64,000 nucleotides of DNA from CAZMPJ01 sp964568455 (lineage in GTDB: Bacteria; Margulisbacteria; WOR-1; O2-12-FULL-45-9), in NCBI GenBank assembly GCA_964568455.1, contig CAZMPJ010000001.1, forward strand, positions 124,001-188,000. The letters are read 5' to 3'. Both the position numbers and the translations under genes were made by a program. Numbering within the stretch: position 1 is the stretch's first letter; each line of letters begins with the position of its first letter. Positions 24,236 to 33,294 of this stretch are shown piece by piece. Under the pieces are notes generated by a model. The model was given only the letters and a program-made list of their open reading frames with translations. It was not told the origin of the DNA and did not search any database.

Positions 24236-25329
24236 ATTTAAAAGAAAATAGTTATAACATTATCGTTGGGTCAGATATCCTGGCTGGTTTGGGTGATATT
24301 ATTAAAAGCGAAAACTGGGGTAAAGATGTTTTTATTATTACTGATCCGTTGGTTAACGATCTTTATGGTGATGAATTAAGAAAAGGATTAAAAGGTCTTA
24401 ATCACCACACTTTAGAAATTCCCCGTGGAGAAAAATATAAAACCTTAAAAACCATGCGTGATCTTTATGATCAGCTGGTAAAACATTCTGCTCATCGTGA
24501 TGCTTTGATAGTATCTTTGGGTGGAGGAGTGATTGGTGATATTGCTGGATTTTTAGCCGCGACTTATATGCGTGGTATTAATTATATCCAGGTTCCAACT
24601 ACTTTGTTGGCACAAGTTGATGCTGCTATTGGTGGTAAAACCGGAGTTAACCATCCAAAGGGAAAAAATTTAATCGGCTCTTTTTATCAGCCCAAATTAG
24701 TTTATATAGATGTTAAAACCATTTCTACTTTAGCTGCCAGAGAACTAAGGACAGGACTGGCTGAAGTAGTTAAATATGGAGTTATTAAGGATGCAGAATT
24801 CTTCAAATTTTTAGAAGCTAACCACCACCATTTAAATACTAATGCTTTTGAGTCTTTTGATACTTTAAGAGCAGCTTTAAAACTTTGGCAAACTATTGTG
24901 GCAGAATCAGCCAAAATTAAAGCTTGGGTCGTAGAAAAAGATGAAAAAGAATCTGGACTTAGAATGATCTTAAATTTTGGTCATACATTTGCTCATGCGA
25001 TTGAAACTTTGACCAAATACAAAGCCTATAATCATGGGGAGGCAGTGGCAATTGGTATGGTGGCAGCTTCATTTACCGCGCTAAAAGTTGGAATATTAGA
25101 AGAGAAAGAGTTAGTGCGAATAATTGGTCTCTTAGAAAGTTTAGGTTTGCCTACTGAAGTAGAAAAAATTCCTTGTGAAAAAATAATTAAGATCATGGAG
25201 CTGGATAAAAAAGTAAAATCAGATAAAGTGCGCTATGTTTTGCCGGAAAAAATTGGAAAAGTTGTAGTACGTGATGATGTGCCGATTAAAATCGTCAAAC
25301 AAGCATTAAAGGAAATTGGGTGCAAGTAA
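24217..25329 (+). CDS. aroB: 3-dehydroquinate synthase, GTG start
   Basis: Converts DAHP to 3-dehydroquinate. 370 residues. NAD-binding signature VSLGGGVIGDIAGFLAATYMRG, the substrate site PTTLLAQVDAAIGGKTGVNHPKGKN (both near residues 92-150, shown as family signature), the metal ligands Glu in LRTGLAEVVKYG and His in NFGHTFAHAIE and YNHGEAVAIGM. Start GTG 24217 lies inside aroK. The stop overlaps the tyrS ATG by one base. Confidence 0.95.
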   Translation: MAKIKVDLKENSYNIIVGSDILAGLGDIIKSENWGKDVFIITDPLVNDLYGDELRKGLKGLNHHTLEIPRGEKYKTLKTMRDLYDQLVKHSAHRDALIVSLGGGVIGDIAGFLAATYMRGINYIQVPTTLLAQVDAAIGGKTGVNHPKGKNLIGSFYQPKLVYIDVKTISTLAARELRTGLAEVVKYGVIKDAEFFKFLEANHHHLNTNAFESFDTLRAALKLWQTIVAESAKIKAWVVEKDEKESGLRMILNFGHTFAHAIETLTKYKAYNHGEAVAIGMVAASFTALKVGILEEKELVRIIGLLESLGLPTEVEKIPCEKIIKIMELDKKVKSDKVRYVLPEKIGKVVVRDDVPIKIVKQALKEIGCK

Positions 25330-26477
25330 TGAAAGAAATTAAAAGAGGAACAGTTGAAATAATTTCTGAAGCTGAATTAGCCAAAAAATTAAAACAAGGT
25401 AAGCCTTTGCGCATAAAGTGGGGGGCGGACCCTTCTGCTCCGGATATTCATTTAGGCCATACGGTTGTTTTGAACAAACTTAAACAATTTCAAGATTTAG
25501 GACATGAAATTATTTTTCTGATTGGTGATTTTACCGCTATGATAGGGGATCCCAGTGGAAAATCTGAAACTAGACAAGTTTTAAGTAAAGAAGAAGTTAA
25601 AAAAAATGCGGAAAGTTATCAAGAACAGGTTTTTAAGATTTTAGATCGCAATAAAACTCGGGTGGTTTATAATTCCGAATGGTTAGAAAAAATGGGTTTA
25701 ATAGATGTTTTTGAGCTCTCCCGCCAATATACAGTAGCTAGAATGCTGGAGAGAAAAGATTTTAAAGAAAGATTTGAAAAACAAACTGAAATTAGCATTA
25801 TTGAATTCCTTTACCCTCTTTTACAAGGCCATGATTCGGTTCATTTACAAGCTGATGTTGAAGTTGGCGGCACTGACCAAAAGTTTAACCTGCTAATGGG
25901 AAGAACCTTGCAGCAGCGCGCTGGCCAAGAGTCTCAAGTTGTAATTACTCTGCCTTTGCTGGAAGGCACCGATGGGGTTAAAAAGATGAGTAAGTCATTG
26001 GGTAATTACATTGGCATTACTGAACTGCCTAAAGAGATCTTTGGTAAAATAATGTCTATTTCCGATAAATTAATGTTGCGCTATTATGAATTGTTGACCT
26101 TAGAACCTTTGGATAAGATCAAAAAAATGCATCCTAAGGAAGCTAAGCAAAAGTTAGCTAGTATTTTAGTTGAAAGATTTTATGACAAGAAAGCAGCGGC
26201 AGAGGCTAAAAAAGAATTCGATGCTATTTTTGCTAAAGGAAGCCTTCCGAAGGATATTGAAGAGAAAATTATTAACAAAAAACAGATTTCTATTATTGAT
26301 TTGCTAATTGAAACAAAATTAACTGCTTCAAAATCTGAAGCCAGACGATTAATAAAGCAAGGTGGAGTCAAGGTTGATGATAAAGTTGTGATTGATGAGA
26401 AAGAAATAATTAATTTAGACAAAGAAAGAATTATCAAAGTTGGAAAAAGAAAATTTGTTAAGGTTAAGAACAAATAA
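25329..26477 (+). CDS. tyrS: Tyrosyl-tRNA synthetase
   Basis: Class I aminoacyl-tRNA synthetase charging tRNA-Tyr. 382 residues from ATG 25329 (TAATG with the aroB stop); GTG 25320 is the alternative. The HIGH-type motif is HLGH (SAPDIHLGHTVVL), the KMSKS loop is KKMSKSLGN, and YPLLQGHDSVHL and GGTDQKFNLLMG bind tyrosine. Residues about 320-380 form the S4 RNA-binding domain (SEARRLIKQGGVKVDD). It overlaps rmlD by one base. Confidence 0.95.
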   Translation: MKEIKRGTVEIISEAELAKKLKQGKPLRIKWGADPSAPDIHLGHTVVLNKLKQFQDLGHEIIFLIGDFTAMIGDPSGKSETRQVLSKEEVKKNAESYQEQVFKILDRNKTRVVYNSEWLEKMGLIDVFELSRQYTVARMLERKDFKERFEKQTEISIIEFLYPLLQGHDSVHLQADVEVGGTDQKFNLLMGRTLQQRAGQESQVVITLPLLEGTDGVKKMSKSLGNYIGITELPKEIFGKIMSISDKLMLRYYELLTLEPLDKIKKMHPKEAKQKLASILVERFYDKKAAAEAKKEFDAIFAKGSLPKDIEEKIINKKQISIIDLLIETKLTASKSEARRLIKQGGVKVDDKVVIDEKEIINLDKERIIKVGKRKFVKVKNK

Positions 26478-27319
26478 TGAAAATCGCAATCATTGGAGCA
26501 GATGGGCAGCTGGGTACAGACCTTTGCAAAGTGATTCCTCAAGAAGAACAACTTCCTCTTACTATTAAAGATATTGATATTACGAATAAAGATCAAGCTT
26601 TTGCAGTCATTAAAAAATTAAATCCTGATTATGTTATAAATACGGCAGCTTACCATCATGTTGATAAGTGTGAAGAAGATGAAACCCCAGCTTTTCAGGT
26701 TAATACCTTTGGCTCAAAAAATTTAGCTCAGGTGTGTAAAGAGGTTGGTGCGGTTTTAGTCCAGATTTCCACTGACTATGTTTTTGACGGCAAAAAAGGC
26801 AAGCCTTATATTGAATCAGATTGCCCGCGGCCGCTTTCAATCTACGGTATTTCAAAGTTGGCAGGTGAATACTGTGTGCAATATACTTTGGATAAGTATT
26901 TAATTATTAGAACTACTGGACTTTATGGCACGGCGGGGTGTTTGGGTAAGGGTGGGGGTAACTTTGTAGAAAATATGATTAAAAGGGCTAAGTCTCAGCC
27001 AGAAATAAAAGTGGTGGATGATGAAAAGCTTTGTCCTACCTATACTTTAGACCTGGCTAAAAAGATTTATGAATTAATAAAAGCAAAAAAGCATGGTATT
27101 TGTCATGTGGTTAATAGCGGCGGCTGCTCATGGTATGAATTTACAGTTGAAATTTTTAAATTGTTAAATATTAAAATCCCAGTTAAACCGGTTAAGGCTG
27201 AAGAGTTTAAGCCTAAAGTAAAAAGGCCTAAATATTCGATTTTATCCGGTAAAAATATAATGCGTTCCTGGCAAGAAGCCTTAAAAGCGTATCTTAATGA
27301 AAATAGCCATTGTTCATGA
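26477..27319 (+). CDS. rmlD: dTDP-4-dehydrorhamnose reductase
   Basis: Last step of dTDP-L-rhamnose synthesis. 280 residues. Rossmann start KIAIIGADGQLGTDL, DYVINTAAYHHVDKCEED, catalytic STDYVFDGKKGKPYIE with YGISKLAGE (Tyr/Lys). Other rml genes (A, B, C) are not in the window. Its place just before polysaccharide genes suggests rhamnose goes into the surface glycan. The stop lies 23 bases inside the next gene. Confidence 0.93.
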   Translation: MKIAIIGADGQLGTDLCKVIPQEEQLPLTIKDIDITNKDQAFAVIKKLNPDYVINTAAYHHVDKCEEDETPAFQVNTFGSKNLAQVCKEVGAVLVQISTDYVFDGKKGKPYIESDCPRPLSIYGISKLAGEYCVQYTLDKYLIIRTTGLYGTAGCLGKGGGNFVENMIKRAKSQPEIKVVDDEKLCPTYTLDLAKKIYELIKAKKHGICHVVNSGGCSWYEFTVEIFKLLNIKIPVKPVKAEEFKPKVKRPKYSILSGKNIMRSWQEALKAYLNENSHCS

Positions 27320-28391
27320 TTATCTAAATCAATTTGGTGGAGCAGAAAGAGTAGTTTCTGCTTTGCACGAAATATTTCCTGACGCCCCGATTTATACTTC
27401 AATTTATGACGAAAAAAAGCTGCCCGAACAATTCAAGAAAATGGATATCCGCACTTCTTTTATGCAAAAACTGCCGCTGGTATCAAAGTTCCATCGCCCT
27501 TATTTCTTTTTCTATCCTTTTGCCTTTGATTTGTTTGATCTAAGTGAATATGACGTGATCGTGTCTTCCAGTTCAGCTTGGGCTAAGGGCATAAGAAAAA
27601 GGCCTGAGCAATTGCATATTTGCTACTGCCATAATCCCATGCGTTTTGTCTGGCGGTATGATGATTATATAAAGCATGAACCAATTCCAGCTTTATTTAA
27701 AAAAATACTGCCTTTTATGCTCAAGCCCATTAGCTATTGGGATGTAGAAACTTCTAAAAACGTTGATTATTTTGTCGCTAATTCAAAAGTTGTGGCTGAG
27801 CGCATCAAAAAGACATATCAACGGCAGTCTGTTATAATAAATCCGCCGGTAGAAAATGAATTATTTAAACCAGCTGACGTAGTGGAAGATTATTATTTGC
27901 TGGTTTCCCGGCTAGCACCTTATAAACGGATTGATATAGTGGTTGAAGCTTTTAATCAATTGGGCTTGCCCCTTAAAATTGTAGGTGGTGGACCAAACAA
28001 GAAACAATTGCAAAAAATGGCTGGTCCAGACATTGAATTTGTGGGGAAAGTAAGCGATCAACAGTTAGTTGAGCTTGTTGCAACAGCCCAAGCTTTAATT
28101 TTTCCCGGTGAAGAGGATTTTGGCATTGTGCCTTTGGAGGCTATGGCAAGTGGCCGGCCAGTGATTGCCTATCGGGCGGGTGGAGCGCTAGAAACAATGG
28201 TAGAAGGAGTTACTGGCTTATTTTTTGATGAGCAAACTCCCCAAGCTTTAATAAAAGCAGTGCATAAGTTCCAGTTTGAAACTTTTGATAGACAAAAAAT
28301 AAGGCAGCAGGCTGAAAAATTTAGTAAAAAAGTGTTTGCTGAGAAAATAAAAGCGTTTATCGTAAAAAAATATGAAAAGGAAGTAGCATGA
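27297..28391 (+). CDS. GT4-family glycosyltransferase
   Basis: 364 residues with GT-B fold. The N-terminal domain begins IVHDYLNQFGGAERVVSALHE, typical of GT4 enzymes in polysaccharide clusters, with CYCHNPMRFVWRYDDY. The C-terminal domain shows SRLAPYKRIDIVVEAF, PNKKQL, and the nucleotide-sugar motif EEDFGIVPLEAMASGRPVIAY. Probably a mannosyl- or rhamnosyl-type transferase; donor uncertain. It overlaps rmlD and the next gene, so they are one translational unit. Confidence 0.9.
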   Translation: MKIAIVHDYLNQFGGAERVVSALHEIFPDAPIYTSIYDEKKLPEQFKKMDIRTSFMQKLPLVSKFHRPYFFFYPFAFDLFDLSEYDVIVSSSSAWAKGIRKRPEQLHICYCHNPMRFVWRYDDYIKHEPIPALFKKILPFMLKPISYWDVETSKNVDYFVANSKVVAERIKKTYQRQSVIINPPVENELFKPADVVEDYYLLVSRLAPYKRIDIVVEAFNQLGLPLKIVGGGPNKKQLQKMAGPDIEFVGKVSDQQLVELVATAQALIFPGEEDFGIVPLEAMASGRPVIAYRAGGALETMVEGVTGLFFDEQTPQALIKAVHKFQFETFDRQKIRQQAEKFSKKVFAEKIKAFIVKKYEKEVA

Positions 28392-30883
28392 ATAGAAAAA
28401 TCATCAATTTTATAATGGAAATCCTGGTTTTAATAGTAGTTTTTATTATGCCTACTATTTTTGATCGTCGGCTGGGGATTGTTTTTTCCGGAACCAAAAC
28501 TACCTGGATGCGCGTTTTAGGTGTTATTATTATTGCACTCTGGGCCATTAAAATAATTGTGACTAAAAAACATCGTTTTGTGCGTACACCACTTGATTGG
28601 CCAGTGGTTTCATTTTTGCTTTGTACTACTATTGCTACCATTACTTCTGTTCACGTTTACACCAGCTTTGTTGGTTTTTATGGTCGTTATGAAGGTTTAA
28701 CCAGCTGGTTTTTATTTGGCATATTCTTTTTTGTGGTTACTAACTATATTAAATCCTTTGATCAACTTAAGCGTATAGTTGTTACAGTGCTTTCTGCTGC
28801 TACACTGATGGGGATTTATTCTATCTTGCAGAGACATTCATTAGATCCTTATATGTGGGGTGGTGTAATTACCTGGCAAAGAGTTATTGGCATGATTGGC
28901 CAGCCAAACTTTTTAGCTGCGTACATGCTTTTGGCTTTCTTTTTGGTTTTATCTTTGTTTTTAATGAAAAAAGAAATCCCGGTTAAATTTGATTGGCAGG
29001 ATCAACTTATTCCTTTAGGATATTTTTTCGCTACCCAAATTATTTTTGTTATTATGATTTATTCTTTAGATGCCAGCCATGTCGTGGCCTGGTATTTTGG
29101 TTTTGCCATGATTATTGCTTCAGCTCTTTTGTTTTCTTATTCCTATCAAAAACTGCATCCCTGGATATTAAACACTTTAATTGGAGCTGGTTTATTAATA
29201 ATTTATATTTGTATTCTTTATACTCAAAGCCGTGGTGGTTATATGGGATTTTTCACTGGGGCAGTGTTGTTTGCTTTAGTCGCAGGAAGAAAATGGCTTT
29301 TTGGCAACTGGAAAAAGATTGCGGTTTTAGGCGGTTTAATTTTATTGATTTCCGGAGTCACTATGCTGCGGCCAGAATATTCTCCCTTTGAGCGTTTTGC
29401 CACAGAAATTACTACTACAGAAATAGAAATTGATGAGGGAGAAACAGAAGCAGCCTTAGAACTAAAAGGTGCGGCTGGTTCTCGTGGCGAAACCTGGAAA
29501 AGTGCTTTTCAAGTTGTGGCGGATTATCCATTTTTTGGAATTGGCCCCGAAGTTTTGAAAATGGTTTTTCCAAGATATGAAACCGATCTTTTTCGTTTTA
29601 AAGAAGCTTTTCACGTAAAACAAGACCGTTGCCATAATGAGACTTTTGATATTCCGGTAACCAAAGGGTTAATTGCCTTTGTTATCTACCTTTGGCTGTT
29701 GTTTACAGTTTTTAAAACTGGCTGGATAAAAAGTAAAACATTACAAGGACCAGAGCATTTACTGTTAGCCGGTATGCTGGCTGCGATGTTAGCTTTTATT
29801 ATCCAAAACCAATTTAGCTTTGGTGTAGTTGCCATTACTTCTCTCTTTTGGATTATTTGGGCCATGGTGATGGTGATAGGAGAGACTCAGGAAGAAGATT
29901 CAGAAGGAAAAATGATTAATTGGCAAGATTTGCCTTGGCTGCCTATTGCAGGAGTAATTTTAACTGCTTTAGTTCTAATTTATTTTTCGTTTTTTTCTTT
30001 CCGTGCGGATATTGATTTTAAATTAGGTAAAAGCCGCTTGCAGTTTCAACAATTTCCTCAAGCAGTAATGGCTCTGGAAGAATCTTTGCAAGTTTATCCT
30101 TTTGAAGGTGGAACTATTTCTCATTTAGGCATTGCTTATCTTAATCTTTCTCGCTTTGGCAAGCAAAAAGCTCAAGCTTTAGATAAAGCAGTACAGGTTT
30201 TAACTTATGGCACGAAAGTTGATGCTTATAATGCGGATAATTTTTTCATGCTGGCAAAAATTCATTTTGTTTTATATAACAATACTAGAAATCAGCAATT
30301 TTTAAATCAAGCTAAAGAAAATGCGGAAATTGCCATAAAGATTGATCCTTATTATGCAGAAGTTTATGATTTATTGGGAACCATGGCGCAGCAGCAAGGA
30401 GACATTCAAAAAGCCGCGGGTTTATACGAAAAAGCTTTTTCCCTTAATCCAAATTTAGTTGACCCTCTGCAAAAATTAAATGCTATTAGCCCCAATATGA
30501 GCTTGAAGGTTTTAGAAAGTGTTTATAAAAAATACGGCAATAATCCTTTGGTATTGGAAAAGTTAACGCAAATTTACTTGTCTAGCAATCATTTGAAAAA
30601 AGCAAAAAAGGTTATTATGAAACTTCGAGCCTATTATCCTGATAATATAATGGGAGAAATTCTTTTGGGACAATATTATTTGCGAACCAATGAGGTAGGA
30701 AAAGCTTTTAATCTTTTTCAGGAAATTATATTAAAAGACCCTAAAAATGTCTTGGCTCATGTGGGCTTAGCTCAAACCTATTTAAAAAAAGGAAATAAAT
30801 CCAGAGCCAAAAATGAGTTGGAGCAAATTTTGATGCTTGATCCAAACAATCAATGGGCTAATTTAATGCAAGGCAGGCTATGA
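28388..30883 (+). CDS. O-antigen ligase/polymerase-like membrane protein with TPR tail
   Basis: 831 residues. About twelve transmembrane helices (residues 10-500) include the Wzy_C/O-antigen-ligase pattern with TQSRGGYMGFFTG near residue 282 and a large periplasmic loop (about 335-420, GAAGSRGETWKSAF and FFGIGPEVLKM). Residues about 560-831 are TPR repeats (AIKIDPYYAEVYDLLGTMAQQQGD and similar). TPR-tailed ligase-like proteins occur in several candidate phyla. It would polymerise or attach lipid-linked glycan on the outer face of the inner membrane; which of the two cannot be told. Confidence 0.88.
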   Translation: MNRKIINFIMEILVLIVVFIMPTIFDRRLGIVFSGTKTTWMRVLGVIIIALWAIKIIVTKKHRFVRTPLDWPVVSFLLCTTIATITSVHVYTSFVGFYGRYEGLTSWFLFGIFFFVVTNYIKSFDQLKRIVVTVLSAATLMGIYSILQRHSLDPYMWGGVITWQRVIGMIGQPNFLAAYMLLAFFLVLSLFLMKKEIPVKFDWQDQLIPLGYFFATQIIFVIMIYSLDASHVVAWYFGFAMIIASALLFSYSYQKLHPWILNTLIGAGLLIIYICILYTQSRGGYMGFFTGAVLFALVAGRKWLFGNWKKIAVLGGLILLISGVTMLRPEYSPFERFATEITTTEIEIDEGETEAALELKGAAGSRGETWKSAFQVVADYPFFGIGPEVLKMVFPRYETDLFRFKEAFHVKQDRCHNETFDIPVTKGLIAFVIYLWLLFTVFKTGWIKSKTLQGPEHLLLAGMLAAMLAFIIQNQFSFGVVAITSLFWIIWAMVMVIGETQEEDSEGKMINWQDLPWLPIAGVILTALVLIYFSFFSFRADIDFKLGKSRLQFQQFPQAVMALEESLQVYPFEGGTISHLGIAYLNLSRFGKQKAQALDKAVQVLTYGTKVDAYNADNFFMLAKIHFVLYNNTRNQQFLNQAKENAEIAIKIDPYYAEVYDLLGTMAQQQGDIQKAAGLYEKAFSLNPNLVDPLQKLNAISPNMSLKVLESVYKKYGNNPLVLEKLTQIYLSSNHLKKAKKVIMKLRAYYPDNIMGEILLGQYYLRTNEVGKAFNLFQEIILKDPKNVLAHVGLAQTYLKKGNKSRAKNELEQILMLDPNNQWANLMQGRL

Positions 30884-32271
30884 AAATAATTTTAGATATT
30901 ATTTTAATAAACCTTTCCTTTTTCATGGCGTATCAGTTGCGTTTTGAAGTGCTTTCTTTTATTACAGCAGAGACCGTTCCTATCTTTGACCAGTATTTAA
31001 GGGTTTTAATTTTTATCACTTTAATCTGGTTGGCGGTTTTTAAGCTTGTAGGTCTTTATGACAAACGAAAATTTCATAATTTACTTGATGAGCTAGCTTC
31101 GTTATTTCTAGGAGTAACTCTTTCAACTTTGATTCTTTTGGGTTTATTGTTTTTATATCAGGAATTTTGGGTTTCAAGGTTAGTGGTAGTTAATGCCTGG
31201 TGGATTGCTTTTGTTTTATTGGCTTTGGAAAGAATCTTAATCAATGGTTTTATGATTTTATTGCAAAAGCGTGGTTGGGGGATTAAGAATGTTTTGATTG
31301 TGGGGGCGGGGGAGATGGGGCAGCTTTTGGCTTTAAAACTTAGCAGTGAAGGGCTTTCTTATCGGCCGATTGCCTTTTTAGATGATGATCCTGCCAAAAT
31401 AGGCCAAATTTATCATGGCATAAAAGTGGTTGATAAGGTTGAAATCTCAAAAATAAAAGAAATCATTGAGAAGAATAAAGTTGAAGAGCTTTTAATTGCT
31501 AGTTACAAAATCCCGGTTGAAAAAGTTCTGGATATTATTACCGAGTGTGAGAAATATCAGATTGAATTTAAGATTGTGCCAGGGGTTTTAGAGTTGATCG
31601 CTAGCCGCTTGGATATTGATGAGCTGGGTGGATTGCCGCTACTTACAGTTTCAGAAATCCAATTAAAAGGTTTTAATGCTGTGATTAAAAGGACTTCTGA
31701 TATTGTTTTTTCTGGTGCGGGTATATTGGCTTTGTCCCCATTTTTTATTATTTTTGCTGCTTTAGTAAAAATAACTTCTTCCGGCCCAGTACTATTTAGA
31801 CAAAAAAGAATTGGGATGGATGGGAAACCATTTAACATGTTTAAGTTTCGTTCCATGGTAAAGGACGCGGAAAAATTGTTTCCCGAGCTTGAGCCATTGT
31901 CAGAAACCGAAGGCCATATTTTTAAAATGAAAAATGATCCCAGAATTACTCCTTTAGGAAAGTTTATGCGTCGTTTTAGCGTTGATGAATTCCCTCAGCT
32001 TTTTAATGTCTTCTTGGGGAATATGAGTTTGGTAGGCCCGCGTCCTCCTTTGCCGCATGAAGTGGAAAAATATAATAGCTGGCATAAGAAGAGGCTTAGG
32101 GTTCGGCCGGGAATCACTGGCCTGTGGCAGGTTTCTGGCCGTTCCTTGCTGCCTTTTGAAGAAATGGTGCGCTTAGATATTTACTATATAGAAAACTGGT
32201 CACTCTGGCAGGACTTTAAAATTCTTCTTAAAACTATTCCTGTAGTGTTATTTGGTACCGGGGCTTATTGA
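30880..32271 (+). CDS. Polyprenyl-phosphate sugar-1-phosphate transferase (WbaP/WcaJ type)
   Basis: 463 residues; starts glycan synthesis by moving a sugar phosphate to undecaprenyl phosphate. Four N-terminal helices, a CoA-binding-like Rossmann domain (VLIVGAGEMGQLLALKL, FLDDDPAK), a fifth membrane segment near residue 270, and the catalytic domain with FKFRSMVKDAEK, DEFPQLFNVFLGNMSLVGPRPP and RLRVRPGITGLWQVSGRS. All conserved Asp/Glu/Arg positions look intact. Last gene of the cimA operon. A weak inverted repeat follows the stop codon. Confidence 0.93.
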   Translation: MKIILDIILINLSFFMAYQLRFEVLSFITAETVPIFDQYLRVLIFITLIWLAVFKLVGLYDKRKFHNLLDELASLFLGVTLSTLILLGLLFLYQEFWVSRLVVVNAWWIAFVLLALERILINGFMILLQKRGWGIKNVLIVGAGEMGQLLALKLSSEGLSYRPIAFLDDDPAKIGQIYHGIKVVDKVEISKIKEIIEKNKVEELLIASYKIPVEKVLDIITECEKYQIEFKIVPGVLELIASRLDIDELGGLPLLTVSEIQLKGFNAVIKRTSDIVFSGAGILALSPFFIIFAALVKITSSGPVLFRQKRIGMDGKPFNMFKFRSMVKDAEKLFPELEPLSETEGHIFKMKNDPRITPLGKFMRRFSVDEFPQLFNVFLGNMSLVGPRPPLPHEVEKYNSWHKKRLRVRPGITGLWQVSGRSLLPFEEMVRLDIYYIENWSLWQDFKILLKTIPVVLFGTGAY

Positions 32272-32295
32272 AATCCCACAATGAATTCTGGGGTT
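32272..32295. repeat. Imperfect inverted repeat after the wbaP-like gene
   Basis: AATCCCA (32272-32278) pairs with TGGGGTT (32289-32295) around a 10-base loop. No U-run follows, so it is a poor terminator. ATTCTGGGGTT recurs in the hairpin at 33932-33951. Confidence 0.45.
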
Positions 32296-32313
32296 GTTGT
32301 CAAAAAAGCAGAT

Positions 32314-33144
32314 CTAATTCTTCCTTTTTAACTTTTTGTTTTGACTTTGTAAATAATTGTCAGATGTAACAACTTTTTTGCCTGTTTGTTTTTCAATGTC
32401 TTTTTTTGTTCGTCCAGCAACAGCCCCACCATCCTTGGCGTCTTCTTTTAAATTTAAAAAACCTTTTGTGTCTCTTTCTCTGTGGATTTTGGTAGTGGTT
32501 GCTTCTGCTAGCATAGTGAGGATAAGCTCAAGATCATTCATATGGTCTCTTAGATTTTCCTTTGCCAAGCCTTTTAAGTTTTTGTAATCAGCGGCCTTAA
32601 GACCAAAAGCGCCCTGCATTATTTCATTTGTCAGGATCGCGTATTCAAGTTTACTTCGCGCTCCTCGATCATCCCACTCATCAGTTAAATCATGTCTGAC
32701 CGCAATCCCTCTCAACCGTTTATCAATCCAGTCTTTTGGATAACCTTTCTGCTCGTATAATTGTTTCATTCGTGCCATGGCAAGTTCCGGGTCTTCTATT
32801 TCATCAATTCTCTCCTTGCCAACTCGGGCTAGCCATCTTTTTAATGGCTCAGCTTTAGGGGATGGGATCGACTGAATTATACGCAGCATGGTTTCAGTAT
32901 TAGCACAATCGGTATCACGCATTTTTCCATCTGGTGCGGGCATTTTTAACCGTACGATATTTTCGTACGCTTCAACATAACCTTCCGCCTTTAATTTCTT
33001 TTTAAGATCGCTCCAATAACGCTTTGGAATTGTGCTTTCAGTCAAAATTTCGATTATATCGATAACTGAAAACCACCATTCGTTGTTACGCATGGCTTTC
33101 CGTATTTTTTTGCCTTGGAATATTGCGATTTTGTTGGTTTTCAC
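32314..33144 (-). CDS. DinD-like protein with BRO-N domain, GTG start
   Basis: 276 residues. The N-terminal BRO-N domain reads IFQGKKIRKAMRNNEWWFSVIDI; the rest carries DinD-type marks: DEWDDRGARSKLEYAILTNEI, DYKNLKGLAKENLRDHM and GGAVAGRTKKDIEKQTGKKVV (signature regions near residues 150-260). DinD of E. coli is SOS-induced and inhibits RecA filaments; here there is no obvious LexA box. Start GTG 33144: AGGAAG lies 7 bases upstream, and an upstream ATG at 33192 sits on the -35 box. Likely horizontally acquired: a single gene between REP-like repeats. Confidence 0.87.
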   Translation of the reverse strand: MKTNKIAIFQGKKIRKAMRNNEWWFSVIDIIEILTESTIPKRYWSDLKKKLKAEGYVEAYENIVRLKMPAPDGKMRDTDCANTETMLRIIQSIPSPKAEPLKRWLARVGKERIDEIEDPELAMARMKQLYEQKGYPKDWIDKRLRGIAVRHDLTDEWDDRGARSKLEYAILTNEIMQGAFGLKAADYKNLKGLAKENLRDHMNDLELILTMLAEATTTKIHRERDTKGFLNLKEDAKDGGAVAGRTKKDIEKQTGKKVVTSDNYLQSQNKKLKRKN

Positions 33145-33163
33145 AAATTTACTTCCTAATAAT

Positions 33164-33192
33164 ATTATAAGTCGCGCTGAACCACTTTTCAA
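33164..33192 (-). promoter_or_regulatory. Promoter of the DinD-like gene
   Basis: On the minus strand TTGAAA (33192-33187), 17 bases, TATAAT (33169-33164). One of the best sigma-70-type promoters in the window, and it fixes the GTG start. Confidence 0.75.
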
Positions 33193-33217
33193 GTTGTTGT
33201 CGGTTAAGAATAAAAAC

Positions 33218-33244
33218 TTGACAAAAAATGGGGGGGGGTAGAAT
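33218..33244 (+). promoter_or_regulatory. Promoter with a nine-G tract in the spacer, possibly phase-variable
   Basis: TTGACA (33218-33223), spacer 33224-33238 of 15 bases that ends in nine consecutive G (33230-33238), then TAGAAT (33239-33244). The spacer is 2 bases short of optimal; slippage of the G tract would change promoter strength. It drives the lipoprotein gene at 33295. Confidence 0.55.
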
Positions 33245-33249
33245 AGAGT

Positions 33250-33281
33250 ATCAGATTACCAGATTATCAGAATATCAGATA
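33250..33281. repeat. Four tandem copies of an 8-mer (ATCAGATT-like)
   Basis: ATCAGATT, ACCAGATT, ATCAGAAT and ATCAGATA in a row, in the 5' leader of the lipoprotein gene. Degenerate microsatellite; function unknown. Confidence 0.8.
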
Positions 33282-33294
33282 AGAAGGAGAAAAA

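Noticed and set aside
33145..33192. ATG 33192 as start of the DinD-like gene
   Set aside because: It coincides with the -35 box of a near-consensus promoter; GTG 33144 has AGGAAG upstream.
33230..33238. Poly-G tract as mere assembly error
   Set aside because: It cannot be excluded without reads, but its exact place between good -35 and -10 boxes makes a functional role worth reporting.
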